Shown: in pieces, positions 33,828 to 43,839 of the stretch | Layout: each line of letters opens with the position of its first letter | Position numbering within the stretch: the first letter of the stretch is position 1 | Origin: Longimycelium tulufanense | GTDB lineage: Bacteria; Actinomycetota; Actinomycetes; Mycobacteriales; Pseudonocardiaceae | Direction: 5' to 3' | Length of the DNA: 64,000 nucleotides | Assembly (NCBI RefSeq): GCF_014645795.1 | Contig: NZ_BMMK01000003.1 | Coordinates: 208,379-272,378 of the forward strand | Made by a program: the position numbers and the translations under genes | The notes under the pieces: model-generated | Seen by the model: the letters and a program-made list of their open reading frames with translations, nothing else | Told to the model about the DNA's origin: nothing | The model's database searches: none

Positions 33828-35558
33828 CTAGAGGGCGAAGCGGGTGTGGGCCCAGCGTTGGAGCGGCCGCCACACCAGCCGGTTGAGGGCGACGACGAAG
33901 GCGCTCATGACGACGACGCCGACGAAGATCCGGGGGTAGAGGCCGGCCTCGGTGGCGGCGGTGATGTAGGCGCCGAGTCCGGTGGCGTGCAGGGTCGTGT
34001 CCCCGTAGTCGGCCACCTCGGCCACGATCGAGGCGTTCCAGGCGCCGCCGGCGGCGGTCAGCCCACCGGTCACGTAGGCGGGAAGCACCGCCGGGAGTAC
34101 CAGGTACCGCCAGCGCTGCGCCGGGGACAGGCCCAGGTCGACGACCGCCTCGCGCAGGTCGGTCGGGATCGCGCTGGCGCCGGCGATGACGTTGAACAGG
34201 ATGTACCACTGGGCACCGAGGCTCATCAGCGCGATGCCGCCCCAGTCCAGGCTCACGTGCGTGGCCAGCAACAGCGCCGTGGCGAACGGGAACAGGAAGT
34301 TCGCCGGGAAGCTGGCCAGCACCTGGACCACGGGCTGGGCGAACCGGGTCACCCTGGGGTTCATCCCGATCCAGACCCCCAGCGGTACCCAGACCAGCGA
34401 GGCGAGGGCGAGCACGATCAGCACCCGGCCGAAGGTGACCAGGCCGAGGGCGCTGGCGTGCACGACCTCCGACCAGCCGACGGTGGTTGTGACGTAGTCC
34501 AGCGCCCACCAGGTGCCCGGCACGAGCACGGCCAGCAGCGCCACGCCGAGCACCGTGTCTCCGGCAACGCGGCGGCCGCGCGGGGCGGGCCAGCGGGCGC
34601 TGGTGCGGCCGAGCACCCGCCCGGCCCGGTCCAGCGCCTCACCGAGTGGGCGCAGGGCCTGGGCCAGCCGGCGCGGCAGCCGGGAGCGGCGCAGCAGGTC
34701 GAGTACGACGCTGCGGGGCGCCTGGTCGGCCTCGGCCTCCTCGACCCGGAACCGCTCCGCCCAGGCGGTGAGCGGCCGGGCGAACAGGGTGTTGACCGCG
34801 AGGATCACCAGCACCATCACGGCGATGGCCAGCAGCACCCGGTCCATCCGGGCCTCGCGGGTGGCCAGCAGGACGTAGCTGCCCAGGCCGGGCAGCGTGT
34901 ATTCCTTGTTGGCCAACGTGATCGCCTCGGAGGCGGACAGGAAGAACCAGCCGCCGGCCAGGCTCATCAACGCGTTCCAGGTCAACGGGATGACGGTGCT
35001 CGGTGCGTCCACCTTCACGAACCGCTGCCAGCGGGTGAGGCCCATCATGCGGGCGGCCTCGTCCAACTCACGGGGTTGGGTGGTCAGGGCCTGGTAGACG
35101 GCGAAGGCCATGTTCCACGCCTGCGAGGTGAAGATGGCGAACACCGAGGCGGCCTCCAGGCCCAGCGTGGAGCCGGGGAACAGCCCGATGAAGAAGGTGA
35201 CGGTCACCGACAGGAAGCCCAGGATCGGGACCGACTGCAGGATGTCCAAGGCCGGTACCAACAGCTTCTCCGCGCGGCGCGACCGGGCGGCCGCGATGCC
35301 GACGGCGAAAGCGAAGATGGTGGAGAAGACCAGGGCCACGAACATGCGCAGCATCGAGCGCCCGGCGTAGTAGGGCAGGTTGGCCGGGTCGGTGTTGATG
35401 GCGCTGCTGGTCTCCCCGGCGGTGATCGGGGCGGTGGTTCCCGCGGCCAGCTCGACGAAGACCCACAGCAGCACCAGAACCCCGACCGCGACGACCACGT
35501 CGGCGAGGACGGTGCGTGCGGGCCTGGTGGGCGCGGCACGCCGAATCAAGGGCAGCAC
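33828..35558 (-). CDS. ABC importer permease, two fused transmembrane domains
   Basis: 576 residues from GTG 35558, with GGGAGGAAGAAAC upstream. Two BPD-type permease domains each carry an EAA loop (EAARMMGLTRWQRFVKVDAP and EAVVDLGLSPAQRWRYLVLP). It forms an importer with the adjacent ATPase, but no periplasmic-type binding protein is encoded nearby. The substrate is unknown; linkage to mgtC suggests divalent metal or phosphate stress. Confidence 0.87.
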   Translation of the reverse strand: MLPLIRRAAPTRPARTVLADVVVAVGVLVLLWVFVELAAGTTAPITAGETSSAINTDPANLPYYAGRSMLRMFVALVFSTIFAFAVGIAAARSRRAEKLLVPALDILQSVPILGFLSVTVTFFIGLFPGSTLGLEAASVFAIFTSQAWNMAFAVYQALTTQPRELDEAARMMGLTRWQRFVKVDAPSTVIPLTWNALMSLAGGWFFLSASEAITLANKEYTLPGLGSYVLLATREARMDRVLLAIAVMVLVILAVNTLFARPLTAWAERFRVEEAEADQAPRSVVLDLLRRSRLPRRLAQALRPLGEALDRAGRVLGRTSARWPAPRGRRVAGDTVLGVALLAVLVPGTWWALDYVTTTVGWSEVVHASALGLVTFGRVLIVLALASLVWVPLGVWIGMNPRVTRFAQPVVQVLASFPANFLFPFATALLLATHVSLDWGGIALMSLGAQWYILFNVIAGASAIPTDLREAVVDLGLSPAQRWRYLVLPAVLPAYVTGGLTAAGGAWNASIVAEVADYGDTTLHATGLGAYITAATEAGLYPRIFVGVVVMSAFVVALNRLVWRPLQRWAHTRFAL

Positions 35559-35946
35559 GTTTCTTCCTCCCTGTTCCAACAGGGTCGGCGGCGCGCGTTG
35601 TGGAGACATACGGGACAGGAGAACGCAATTCCCCTGTGCCATATGAGTGCACAACGCCGACACGAACGCAGCACTAATCACCGGAGTCGCGACGGCGAAC
35701 ATCCGGAACGGATAAATGCGGCGATCCGACCGAAACGGTCAGGTTAGACGGGGCGCGGAGCGCGCCAGAAAGTTGTCTCAGCGACAACTACTGGGAGGAT
35801 CGCCAAGAGTCACAGCGATCACCTCCCATCGTGCTCGGCACAATTCCTGCGCCACAATAGCACCGGCCGCCGCACGCCATTTGGGGGAAGTGGCCGGCGT
35901 CTCAGCATCGGCCTTTGTGGCGGGTCCACGGACGACCCGGATCGAC
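35559..35946. other. 388-bp gap between the ABC-mgtC operon and the DUF2332 gene
   Basis: It contains the palindrome at 35771-35789 and an imperfect hairpin at 35792-35828 (TGGGAGG/CCTCCCA arms), which may terminate the DUF2332 transcript. No gene is visible; no known riboswitch consensus was recognised. Confidence 0.5.
35771..35789. promoter_or_regulatory. Palindrome in the promoter region of the ABC-mgtC operon
   Basis: AGTTGTC and GACAACT arms flank TCAGC, a perfect 7+5+7 dyad, 213 bp upstream of the permease start. It has the form of a repressor or activator site. The regulator is not apparent in the window. Confidence 0.5.
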
Positions 35947-37062
35947 TCAGGTCCAGGGCCGCACGTCCCAGCTGAACGGGATGCCGTGGCCCCCGCCGCT
36001 GCCCAGGTAGAGCGAGTGGCCGGCCGGCCACAGCCGCAGCAGCAGGTCGAAGCGCCACCGCGACGGCCCCTGCCCGCCCGCGGTGCGCCGGGGCTCGTAC
36101 ACCAGCAGCGCCAGCGGGGCTTCGGGGGTGGCCTTGGTCGCGGCGGCGGCGAGGACGGCACGGCCACGAGCCCGGTCGCCGGGCGACACGTACTGCCACA
36201 CGATCGAGTGCCACACGACGGTGAGCAGCCCGGGCCGGCGCTCGGCGAGCCGGCGGGCCAGCCAGCTCGGGCCGGGGGCCGCGGCCACCCGCACCGGGTT
36301 GGTGGCGGCCAGCCGCAGCGCGGCCTGCAGCCGGCGCCAGCGGTCCAGCATGTCCGGCCAGACGAAGGACGACAGGTGCAGCCGGCCGTCTTCGGTGGTG
36401 ATGTCCACCGGGTTGGCGTCACAGCCGGCGCGCTCGATTACACGCAGCGGCGCGTCGAGGTCGGCCGGGGGTAGGCCGGCCCACTCGGTGGGCAGCCGCA
36501 GCGGACTGTCCGGGTCGCCGAGCGTACGGCCGCCGGGCAGTTCCAGCGCCACCCGGTCGGGGCGGAGGTTGAGACCGCCGCTGGCGCCGACCTCGAGGAG
36601 CCGGATGGGGAACGGCTCGGCGTGGCCGGCGGCCTCGGCCGCGCGCTGCGCGGCCACCAGCAGGCCGCCGTGGAGCGGGGCCATCCGGCCCGGCTCGTTG
36701 GTTTGCACGACCGTGGCGCGGACACGGCGGCGCAGGACGTCGACGTGCTGGTGGAGCACGGGTTCGGTGTCCGTCCACAGCTCGTCCAGTACCGGGGTGC
36801 CGCCGACGGTGGGATAGTGCCGGGCCAGGCGGGGGGCGCGGCCCTCCAGGACCAGGCGGTGCACGGCCCCGGCGAATCGCAGGCCGGGAACGCTCCCGCC
36901 GCGGTCCCGTTCGGTGCCGGCCATCACCTCCGCCGTGACGCCGCCGGCCTGCAGATCCTCGGCGGCCGCGGACAACAGCACATGGGTGAGCGGGCTTCCG
37001 GCGGCGGCATTCCGCGCTGCGTCGCGGAAGAGTTCCGGAAGCTCGCAGAGCGCTGCGAGCAC
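35947..37062 (-). CDS. DUF2332 domain protein
   Basis: 371 residues. Family features include HYPTVGGTP, the QTNEPGR motif, EVGASGGLNLRPD (a methyltransferase-like glycine loop) and the C-terminal LYLGSGGGHGIPFSW. The fold is uncharacterised but widely conserved in actinobacteria. A decayed relative lies at 28891-29087. Function unknown. Confidence 0.87.
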   Translation of the reverse strand: MLAALCELPELFRDAARNAAAGSPLTHVLLSAAAEDLQAGGVTAEVMAGTERDRGGSVPGLRFAGAVHRLVLEGRAPRLARHYPTVGGTPVLDELWTDTEPVLHQHVDVLRRRVRATVVQTNEPGRMAPLHGGLLVAAQRAAEAAGHAEPFPIRLLEVGASGGLNLRPDRVALELPGGRTLGDPDSPLRLPTEWAGLPPADLDAPLRVIERAGCDANPVDITTEDGRLHLSSFVWPDMLDRWRRLQAALRLAATNPVRVAAAPGPSWLARRLAERRPGLLTVVWHSIVWQYVSPGDRARGRAVLAAAATKATPEAPLALLVYEPRRTAGGQGPSRWRFDLLLRLWPAGHSLYLGSGGGHGIPFSWDVRPWT

Positions 37063-37769
37063 GCTTCCGACGCTAACCCTCCGTCGGGCGGCACGGGCAC
37101 CCCCCGGGTGGCTTAACTAGGTCACACGACTACCTGACACGACCGCATATCGAACGACAGCCCGCATGCGGCGAAGCCCCGACTCGGGTGAGCCCGCATC
37201 ACCCGGTTCCACGCGGCCCGGCACCCGCCGCTCGGCGGCTGTAGCGCTCCCGCTGGACGCGCCCCCGCCCACCCGGGTCTGCGCAGCCCACGGCGAGCCT
37301 ACTGAGGTGCGAAAACGCGAAGCAAGAACGAGATCGTGAACTGTGGACAGATCCTGGGGCTGTGGATAGCTGGGCTTGTCCGCCCGGCAAACCACGCCTC
37401 CTCCCTCGGTTGCCCGCCGTCCACTCGGGCCTCGAGTTCAGCCCGTTCCAGGTTTTCCGCGTTGCTGTTTTCCCAAGCCACCGGCATCGGATCCACACTC
37501 GAGTCCAGACGTTGGAAGCGGATTCGGTTGGCGTATGTCCTGGAGCTTGAGCAAAGGTGCCCGCCTGCCACACAGCCAGATTCCGCCATCCGACGAGAAC
37601 TCGGCGTCGATTGCCCCCTGACACTCCACATCTCATGGCCACCTGCCGCGAGATCATCGGGATGAGTTGCGTGCAGTTGGACCGCGTCGTCGCTGACGCA
37701 TTACTCGCCAAAATTCTCACGTCGGCTTGGTAAGGCGCGTGCGGGTGCTGTCGGCCTACCCTCGACTTC
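37063..37769. other. 707-bp intergenic region with paired DnaA-box-like 9-mers
   Basis: No supported gene; frames here have no recognised domains and the region is less GC-rich than its neighbours. It contains TGTGGACAG (37342-37350) and TGTGGATAG (37361-37369), two DnaA-box-like sites in the same orientation 19 bp apart. Confidence 0.5.
37342..37369 (-). promoter_or_regulatory. Two DnaA-box-like sites, 19 bp apart
   Basis: On the minus strand the 9-mers read CTATCCACA and CTGTCCACA, each close to the actinobacterial DnaA consensus TTGTCCACA. They are intergenic and two helical turns apart. Function as DnaA binding sites is inferred. Confidence 0.35.
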
Positions 37770-38450
37770 ATGGCCCGGGTGCTCGCGGTGTCGGACGAGG
37801 TCGTCGAGCAGCTGTGGACCGACAAGGTCCGCGAGCTCGACGTCGACCTCGTCCTGGCCGCCGGCGACCTGCCCTTCGACTACCTGGAGTTCCTGGTCGA
37901 CGCCCTGGACCGGCCCGGGGTGCTCGTCCCCGGCAACCACGACCCGGACCTGACCGGCTACCGGAACGTGCGCGGGCTGTGGACCCGGGCCGGGATGCCC
38001 GCCCGCTGGCCCGGTCCGCGCGGCTGGGTCGACGCCGACGGTCGGGTGGTGGAGGTCGGCGGACTGCGCATCGCCGGCTTGGGCGGCTCGATCCGTTACC
38101 GGCAGGGCCCGAACCAGTGGACCGAACGCCAGCAGGCCCGCCGGGTGCGCCGACTTGTCCGGCGCTCCGGATGGCGGCGGCCGCAGGGCCGACGGGGCAT
38201 CGACGTGCTCCTCACCCACTCCCCGCCGCGACACTGCGGCGACCGCGAGGATCCGGCGCACCAAGGCTTCGAATGCCTGCACCAGGCCGTACAACGACTG
38301 CGGCCACGCGTCCTGCTGCACGGGCACATCCACCCGCACGGCGAGGAGACACCCGACCGCGCCCTGCACGACACGTTGGTGCTGAACACCGTCGGCTACC
38401 GGCTGTTGGAGATCACGCCGGCGACTACGGAGGTGACCGGTGCGCGGTGA
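37770..38450 (+). CDS. Metallophosphoesterase
   Basis: 226 residues. Metallophosphoesterase motifs are D in AVSD, GD in AAGDLP, GNHD, H in LLTHSPP, and GHIHPHG. The usual DxH of motif I reads SDEV here, so the first metal-site histidine is missing or replaced. The 3' end overlaps the ParB-like gene by 11 bp. Substrate unknown (phosphoprotein, nucleotide or lipid phosphate). Confidence 0.87.
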   Translation: MARVLAVSDEVVEQLWTDKVRELDVDLVLAAGDLPFDYLEFLVDALDRPGVLVPGNHDPDLTGYRNVRGLWTRAGMPARWPGPRGWVDADGRVVEVGGLRIAGLGGSIRYRQGPNQWTERQQARRVRRLVRRSGWRRPQGRRGIDVLLTHSPPRHCGDREDPAHQGFECLHQAVQRLRPRVLLHGHIHPHGEETPDRALHDTLVLNTVGYRLLEITPATTEVTGAR

Positions 38451-39279
38451 CACCGGCTTCCCGTGGGCCGACGCGGAAAGCGACTTCCTCCGGGCCCGAC
38501 GCCGGCAGGTCCTCTCCAGGCTGGCCGCCTGGCTGCGCCGGGTACCCGACGACGTCAACATCATGCTGCCGTTCGACGAGGTGGTCACCGCGCTCGGCCG
38601 CACCGGGGAGAAACGGCTCGGGCTCCAGGTCATCCGGCTGGACACCATCGTCGGCAGCGTGGACCGCACCCGGGACTTCGACCGCCGCTTCCGCCCGACC
38701 TCGACACGGGTACGGGAACGCTGGCAGCGGCTGGCGCTGGCGGAGCGTCGGGGCGAGTCGATCCCGCCGATCGACGTCTATCGCGTGGGCGAACTGCACT
38801 TCGTGAAGGACGGGCACCATCGTGTCTCGGTTGCACATGCGTTGCGGCGCAAGACGATTGACGCCTATGTCACCGAGGTGTTGACGAGAATCGACGCACA
38901 CGGCATCCGGTTTCGCGGGGACCTGATCGTCAAGGACCTGCGCCGTATCTTCCTGGAGCGCGTCCCGTTGCCCGGGCAGGCGCGGGCAGCGGTCGTCTTC
39001 GGCGATCCGTGGAACTACGCGGAGCTGGGTGAGTCGGTGGAGGCCTGGGGATTCCGGTTGATGCAGGATGAGCGCAGGTTCCTCGATCGCGTCACGGTCG
39101 CCGAGCGCTGGTACGTCGAGGAGTACCAACCCGTGGTGCGGATGCTGCACCAGGCCGACCTCATCGGTCATCGCACGGAGGCCGAGGCGTACCTGTGGGT
39201 GGTGTGCGAGCGGTACCGGCTGATCCGCACACACCGCTGGGACGACGAAATCATCAGTGCGCTACGAGCACGCCGTTGA
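38440..39279 (+). CDS. ParB-like nuclease/sulfiredoxin-fold protein
   Basis: 279 residues from GTG 38440, overlapping the phosphoesterase gene. The signature DGHHRVSVAHAL near residue 124 is the ParB/Srx-like motif; the remainder is helical and ends with YLWVVCERYRLIRTHRWDDEII. It is not the chromosomal ParB, because there is no ParA partner and no typical HTH arrangement. The coupled phosphoesterase suggests a shared pathway. Function unknown. Confidence 0.72.
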   Translation: MRGDTGFPWADAESDFLRARRRQVLSRLAAWLRRVPDDVNIMLPFDEVVTALGRTGEKRLGLQVIRLDTIVGSVDRTRDFDRRFRPTSTRVRERWQRLALAERRGESIPPIDVYRVGELHFVKDGHHRVSVAHALRRKTIDAYVTEVLTRIDAHGIRFRGDLIVKDLRRIFLERVPLPGQARAAVVFGDPWNYAELGESVEAWGFRLMQDERRFLDRVTVAERWYVEEYQPVVRMLHQADLIGHRTEAEAYLWVVCERYRLIRTHRWDDEIISALRARR

Positions 39280-39283
39280 CGCC

Positions 39284-40390
39284 TCACGTTTTCCGCTGCG
39301 GCGGAAGCGGTTTGGCGTTGTCCATCACGCGTTGCGCGTGCATGTCGAGCATCCGCGTGCCCGCCTGCTGCGAATAGCCCAGCACAACCGCCCAGAGCAG
39401 GAGGGCCGGCCTGGTTTGCGGGCTGATCGCCGTGCCCACGATGTCCGCGCCGAGGGCGAGCAGGCCGACGACGGCGAGTGTCGAGCCGAGCAGAACTTTG
39501 ATCACGCCCTGGTAGCCGCCGAGGCGGTAGGAGGTGAGGCTGGGCCGTTGCCGCGCCAGCATCACCACCACGCCGACCACCGACCCGAGAATGCCGAGTA
39601 GCTGCACCAACCAGACGTCGTGCCGGCTGGGGCCGCCCGGCCCGCTCGGGCAGATGGTGTGGTCCGGCCCCACGCACAACGGAAGCAGGCCGGGCCGCAG
39701 CATGCTGAGCACGCCCACCAGCACGTTGAGCAGTACCAGGGCGAAGGACGCCAGTACGAGCTTGTTGCGTAACGCGCGGACGGCGTTGTGCGCGTCGTCC
39801 GCGGCGTCGAACGAGGCGCGTAGCGCGGCCTCCACCACCGCCCGCACGCTCACTACAGGCTGCTCGTCGAGGTTCAGCTCTTCCAGGGCGCGGCGGCGCA
39901 TGTCGTTGGGGGGCAGGTGCTTGGCGACCCGTTGCCGGAGGTCGACGAGCCGGCCGGCGAGGTCCGGGCTGGCCGCGAGCAGGCGTGCCTCGGCGTCGTG
40001 CAGCGCGCGCCAGCACCGCTCGATGTGCCAGCCGGACCACCAGGCGCCCAGCCGCCGCCGGCCCCGGGTTGCCGCTGCCTGCTCGAGGGTGCGGCGGACC
40101 ACCTCCAGCGCGCCGGAGACGGCGAGGTCGGTACCGCCCTGCCGCATGTGCTCGGCGGACAGGACGCGCAGCCGGTCCTCCACGGTCAACCGCCAGTCGG
40201 TGGTGACCCGGCTCCGCTTGCGGGCCCGCTCCTGCCGTCCGGGCGCCGCGGGACCGGCCGGTCTGGTGGCCGCGCCGGTCACCGGCGTGGCCGGCGGCTC
40301 GGGGGCTCGTGGCGGGCTGGGGGGTGGCTCGGGTGCGGTCGTGGTGGCGGTGGGCTCGGACGGACTCGACGGGACACCATTGCTGGACAC
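39284..40390 (-). CDS. Multi-pass membrane protein with Pro-rich N-terminus, unknown
   Basis: 368 residues. A Ser/Pro/Ala-rich N-terminal region of about 60 residues and a helical soluble part precede about four membrane segments in the last 160 residues, with a cysteine-bearing outer loop (PLCVGPDHTICPS). It is convergent with the ParB-like gene, 4 bp away. No recognised family. Confidence 0.6.
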   Translation of the reverse strand: MSSNGVPSSPSEPTATTTAPEPPPSPPRAPEPPATPVTGAATRPAGPAAPGRQERARKRSRVTTDWRLTVEDRLRVLSAEHMRQGGTDLAVSGALEVVRRTLEQAAATRGRRRLGAWWSGWHIERCWRALHDAEARLLAASPDLAGRLVDLRQRVAKHLPPNDMRRRALEELNLDEQPVVSVRAVVEAALRASFDAADDAHNAVRALRNKLVLASFALVLLNVLVGVLSMLRPGLLPLCVGPDHTICPSGPGGPSRHDVWLVQLLGILGSVVGVVVMLARQRPSLTSYRLGGYQGVIKVLLGSTLAVVGLLALGADIVGTAISPQTRPALLLWAVVLGYSQQAGTRMLDMHAQRVMDNAKPLPPQRKT

Positions 40391-40859
40391 GACACCCCTT
40401 CGTCAGCCGGTCTGCCGCGACCCGCCGATGATGGCACCTGCCGCAACCTGCCGGGGCCGGATTCGGTGATCTACCCGGCCGGGTGGTGGGGTCCGGGTTA
40501 CGGCAGCCCAGCGGCCGTCCCGCTGCCCGACCCGGTTACCGGTGTCCGGCGGGCCGCACGCGACGCAGGATCACTCCATGGAGCAGTACCGGACCGCCCG
40601 GAGGGTCGGAAACGGCTCGGCTCCGCGGTTCGACTGGCGCTGCCATCCCCCGACGCCCCGCTCGGGACCTGGGCAATTGTGATCAAGGTGGGCCGTCCCG
40701 GCCCGCTGACGAACATCAGGTGGGCTCACGTCGCCAGAATCTTGGACCGGAGTCCTGGAAAGGGCACCGGTTCCGGGTTGCTCACCGAGATCCCCAGGTC
40801 TCGCCCGTGTCATCGACGCCGGGCTTCGGGCTGCCCCGTGTCGTCCAGTGCCGCACCGC
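40391..40859. other. 469-bp intergenic region upstream of the 39284-40390 gene
   Basis: No gene supported. It contains the promoter region of the membrane-protein gene and the 3' flank of sugC. Confidence 0.5.
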
Positions 40860-42044
40860 TCAGCCGCCCTGATAGGTCAGGTTGCGTCCGCTGTTCGGGT
40901 CGAACAGCTGCACCTGGTCCGGGTCGAACCACACCTCGACCCGCTCGCCCTCCCGCGCCTGCGAGGCGGCCGACAGCCGGGTGACGAGCTGTCCGCCGCC
41001 GGAGGGCAGGTCGGTTACCCCGGCGTCGGCCGCCAGCTCCTCCAGCTGCGCCGAGCTGGCCCGCTCCCCACCGAGCGAGAAGTAGGCGTACTTGTCCGAA
41101 CCCATCGACTCCAGCACGTCCACCTGTCCGCGGTAGACCGCGCCGCCGGCCCGCGCGTGCTCCTCGACCAGCGCCGCGTCCTCGAAGTGCTCCGGCCGCA
41201 CGCCCATGATCACGTCGCGGGGCGCCTCGGCCTGCTCCAGCAACCGCCGGACGCGGTCGGTCAGCGGCAGCTCACCCAGTTCCGTGTGCAGGCGGTCCCC
41301 CTCGACCCTGGCGGGCAGGAAGTTCATCGCGGGCGAGCCGATGAAGCCGGCCACGAACAGGTTGGCGGGGTGCTCGTAGAGGAACTGGGGAGCGCCCACC
41401 TGCTGCACCTCACCGCCCCGCAGCACCACGACCCGGTCGCCGAGTGTCATTGCCTCGGTCTGGTCGTGCGTGACGTAGACGGTTGTGGTGCCGAGGTTCT
41501 TCTGCAGGCGGGACACCTCGGTGCGCATCTGCACCCGCAGCTTGGCGTCCAGGTTGGACAGCGGCTCGTCCATGAGGAACGCCTTGGGGCTGCGTACGAT
41601 CGCCCGCCCCATCGCCACCCGCTGCCGCTGCCCGCCGGAGAGGTTGGCGGGCCTGCGGTCCAGGTGTTGGGTCAGGTCCAGGATGCGCGCGGCCTCCTCC
41701 ACCTTGCGGTTGACCGTCTGCTTGTCGAGCTTGGCCAACCGCAGCGGAAAGGCCATGTTCTCCCGCACGGTCATGTGCGGGTAGAGCGCGTAGGACTGGA
41801 ACACCATCGCGATGTCGCGGTCCTTGGGCGCCCGGTCGTTCATTCGCTCGCCACCGATACGCAGTTCCCCGGAGGTGATGTCCTCCAGTCCCGCGATCAT
41901 GTTGAGCGTGGTGGACTTCCCGCAGCCCGAGGGGCCGACCAGGATGATGAACTCGCCGTCGGCGATCTCGACGTCCACCTCCCGGACGGCCAACGCGCCG
42001 TCCGGGTACCGCTTGGTCACCTTGTCCAGCACGATGTCGGCCAT
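40860..42044 (-). CDS. sugC: Trehalose/sugar ABC importer ATPase (SugC/MsiK type)
   Basis: 394 residues. Walker A GPSGCGKST, signature LSGGQRQR and Walker B LMDEPLSNLD are present, with the C-terminal OB-type TOBE domains of the CUT1 ATPases. The ATG at 42044 is 5 bp beyond the permease stop. It powers the two permeases encoded immediately upstream. Confidence 0.92.
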   Translation of the reverse strand: MADIVLDKVTKRYPDGALAVREVDVEIADGEFIILVGPSGCGKSTTLNMIAGLEDITSGELRIGGERMNDRAPKDRDIAMVFQSYALYPHMTVRENMAFPLRLAKLDKQTVNRKVEEAARILDLTQHLDRRPANLSGGQRQRVAMGRAIVRSPKAFLMDEPLSNLDAKLRVQMRTEVSRLQKNLGTTTVYVTHDQTEAMTLGDRVVVLRGGEVQQVGAPQFLYEHPANLFVAGFIGSPAMNFLPARVEGDRLHTELGELPLTDRVRRLLEQAEAPRDVIMGVRPEHFEDAALVEEHARAGGAVYRGQVDVLESMGSDKYAYFSLGGERASSAQLEELAADAGVTDLPSGGGQLVTRLSAASQAREGERVEVWFDPDQVQLFDPNSGRNLTYQGG

Positions 42045-42049
42045 TGGCT

Positions 42050-42895
42050 TCACCCCTTGACAGCGCCGGACGTCAGGCCGGCGACGATACGGCGCTGGAA
42101 GAACAGCACGAACACGATGATCGGGATCGTGATCACCACGGCGGCCGCGGAGATGGTCCCGGTCGGGTCCTCGAACTGGGAGGCTCCGGTGAAGAACGAC
42201 AGCGCCGCCGGCACGGTCCGCGCCCGTTCGGTTGAGGTCAGCGAGATCGCGAACAGGAAGTCGTTCCAGGCGAAGATGAACACCAGGATCGCGGTGGTGA
42301 ACACACCGGGCGCGGCCAGCGGCGCGATCACCTTGAGGAACGCCTGGGCCGGGGTGGCCCCGTCCATCTTGGCCGCCTTCTCCAGCTCCCACGGGATCTC
42401 CCGGAAGAACGCCGAGAGCGTGTAGATCGCCAGCGGCAGGGCGAACGTGATGTAGGGCAGGATCAGGCCCGGCCAGGTGTCGAACAGCCCGAGGGCGCGC
42501 TCGATGTCGAACAACGGCGAGACCAGTGACACCTGCGGGAACATCGCGATCAGCAGCGAGACGCCGATCAGGGCGCGCTTGCCGGGAAAGTCGAGCCGAG
42601 CGACGGCGTAGGCCGCCATGGTGCCGAGAACGACCGCGATCAGGGTGGCGATCAGCGCGATGCCGATGGAGTTCACCAGGGCACGGACGAACTCGGTCGT
42701 CGTGAAGATCTCCTGGTAGTTGTCCAGTGTCCACTCACGGGGGACGAAGTTGCCGTCGGTGATCGTGCCCTTGGTCTTGAACGACAATGACACGATCCAG
42801 AGCACCGGCACCAGCGCGTAAACCACGACGACCACGTCGAGCAGCGCCCACTTCGCCTTGCGGGCAGGGGTTTCCGCCCCACCGATGACGGCCAT
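42050..42895 (-). CDS. sugB: Carbohydrate ABC permease, MalG type (SugB)
   Basis: 281 residues with six membrane segments and the EAA loop [22 protein letters not shown]. The ATG at 42895 overlaps the SugA stop (TGATG). Confidence 0.92.
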   Translation of the reverse strand: MAVIGGAETPARKAKWALLDVVVVVYALVPVLWIVSLSFKTKGTITDGNFVPREWTLDNYQEIFTTTEFVRALVNSIGIALIATLIAVVLGTMAAYAVARLDFPGKRALIGVSLLIAMFPQVSLVSPLFDIERALGLFDTWPGLILPYITFALPLAIYTLSAFFREIPWELEKAAKMDGATPAQAFLKVIAPLAAPGVFTTAILVFIFAWNDFLFAISLTSTERARTVPAALSFFTGASQFEDPTGTISAAAVVITIPIIVFVLFFQRRIVAGLTSGAVKG

Positions 42896-43839
42896 CAACG
42901 CCTCCCCTCCCGGTCACTGCCCGGCGCCGCCGTACCGAACACCTTGATGAAGACGAACGCGATCACCGCCACCGCAAGGAAGATCAGTACCGACATGGTC
43001 GCGCCGATCCCGAGGTTCAACCCGCGAATCAGGTTGTTGTAGGTCAGGATCGAGACCGAGGACGTACCCTGTGCTCCACCGGTGAGCACGAAGATGTTGT
43101 CGAAGATGCGGAACGCATCCAGGGTGCGGAACAGCAGCGCCACCAGGATCGCCGGCTTCATCACCGGGATCATCACTTTGGTGAACCGCTGCCAGGCGTT
43201 GGCTCCGTCCATCGCCGCGGCGCGCAACAGCTCGTCGGGCACCAGCGCCAGTCCTGCCATCAACAGCAGTGCCATGAACGGGGTCGTCTTCCACACCTCG
43301 GCCAGCGCGATGATGGCCAGCGAGGCGAACCGGTCGGTGAGCGGAGCCTCCCCCTGGGCGAATGTCTCGGCCAGGTAGCCGGTGTTCGGGCTCCAGGCGA
43401 AACGCCAGCTGAATGCGGCGACGACGGTGACGATTCCGTACGGCACCAGGGTCACCGTCCGTACCAGGCCACGGCCGACGAGTGCGCGGTGCATGATCAT
43501 CGCGAGTGCCATTCCCAGTACCAGCTCGACCGCCACCGTGACCACGGTGAGTCCGACAGTGACCCAGAACGCCTGCCACCAGTACTGGTTGCTCAGCACG
43601 ATCACGTAGTTCTGGAGCCCGACGAACTCACGTTGCGCCGGGAAACGCAGGTCGTATCGCTGCAGGGAAAGCCAGACCGAGTAGGCGATCGGGTAGCCGG
43701 TCACCGCGACCATCACCAGGGCCGCGGGGGCACACAGCAGCCAGGCCAGGCGGCGCTCGGCGCGCTTGCCCGCACTGGGTTTCCGGCCAGTTCTCCCCCG
43801 AGCCTCCTCGGCCGCCGAGGGTGTGCGGACGATGCTCAC
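42895..43839 (-). CDS. sugA: Carbohydrate ABC permease, MalF type (SugA)
   Basis: 314 residues with a basic N-terminus and six membrane segments. The EAA loop reads [22 protein letters not shown]. The GTG at 43839 overlaps the stop of the lipoprotein gene (GTGA). Confidence 0.92.
   Translation of the reverse strand: MSIVRTPSAAEEARGRTGRKPSAGKRAERRLAWLLCAPAALVMVAVTGYPIAYSVWLSLQRYDLRFPAQREFVGLQNYVIVLSNQYWWQAFWVTVGLTVVTVAVELVLGMALAMIMHRALVGRGLVRTVTLVPYGIVTVVAAFSWRFAWSPNTGYLAETFAQGEAPLTDRFASLAIIALAEVWKTTPFMALLLMAGLALVPDELLRAAAMDGANAWQRFTKVMIPVMKPAILVALLFRTLDAFRIFDNIFVLTGGAQGTSSVSILTYNNLIRGLNLGIGATMSVLIFLAVAVIAFVFIKVFGTAAPGSDREGRR

Noticed and set aside
37199-37825. 208-codon minus-strand frame in the DnaA-box region
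   Set aside because: Overlaps the phosphoesterase start, has no domain and has biased composition.
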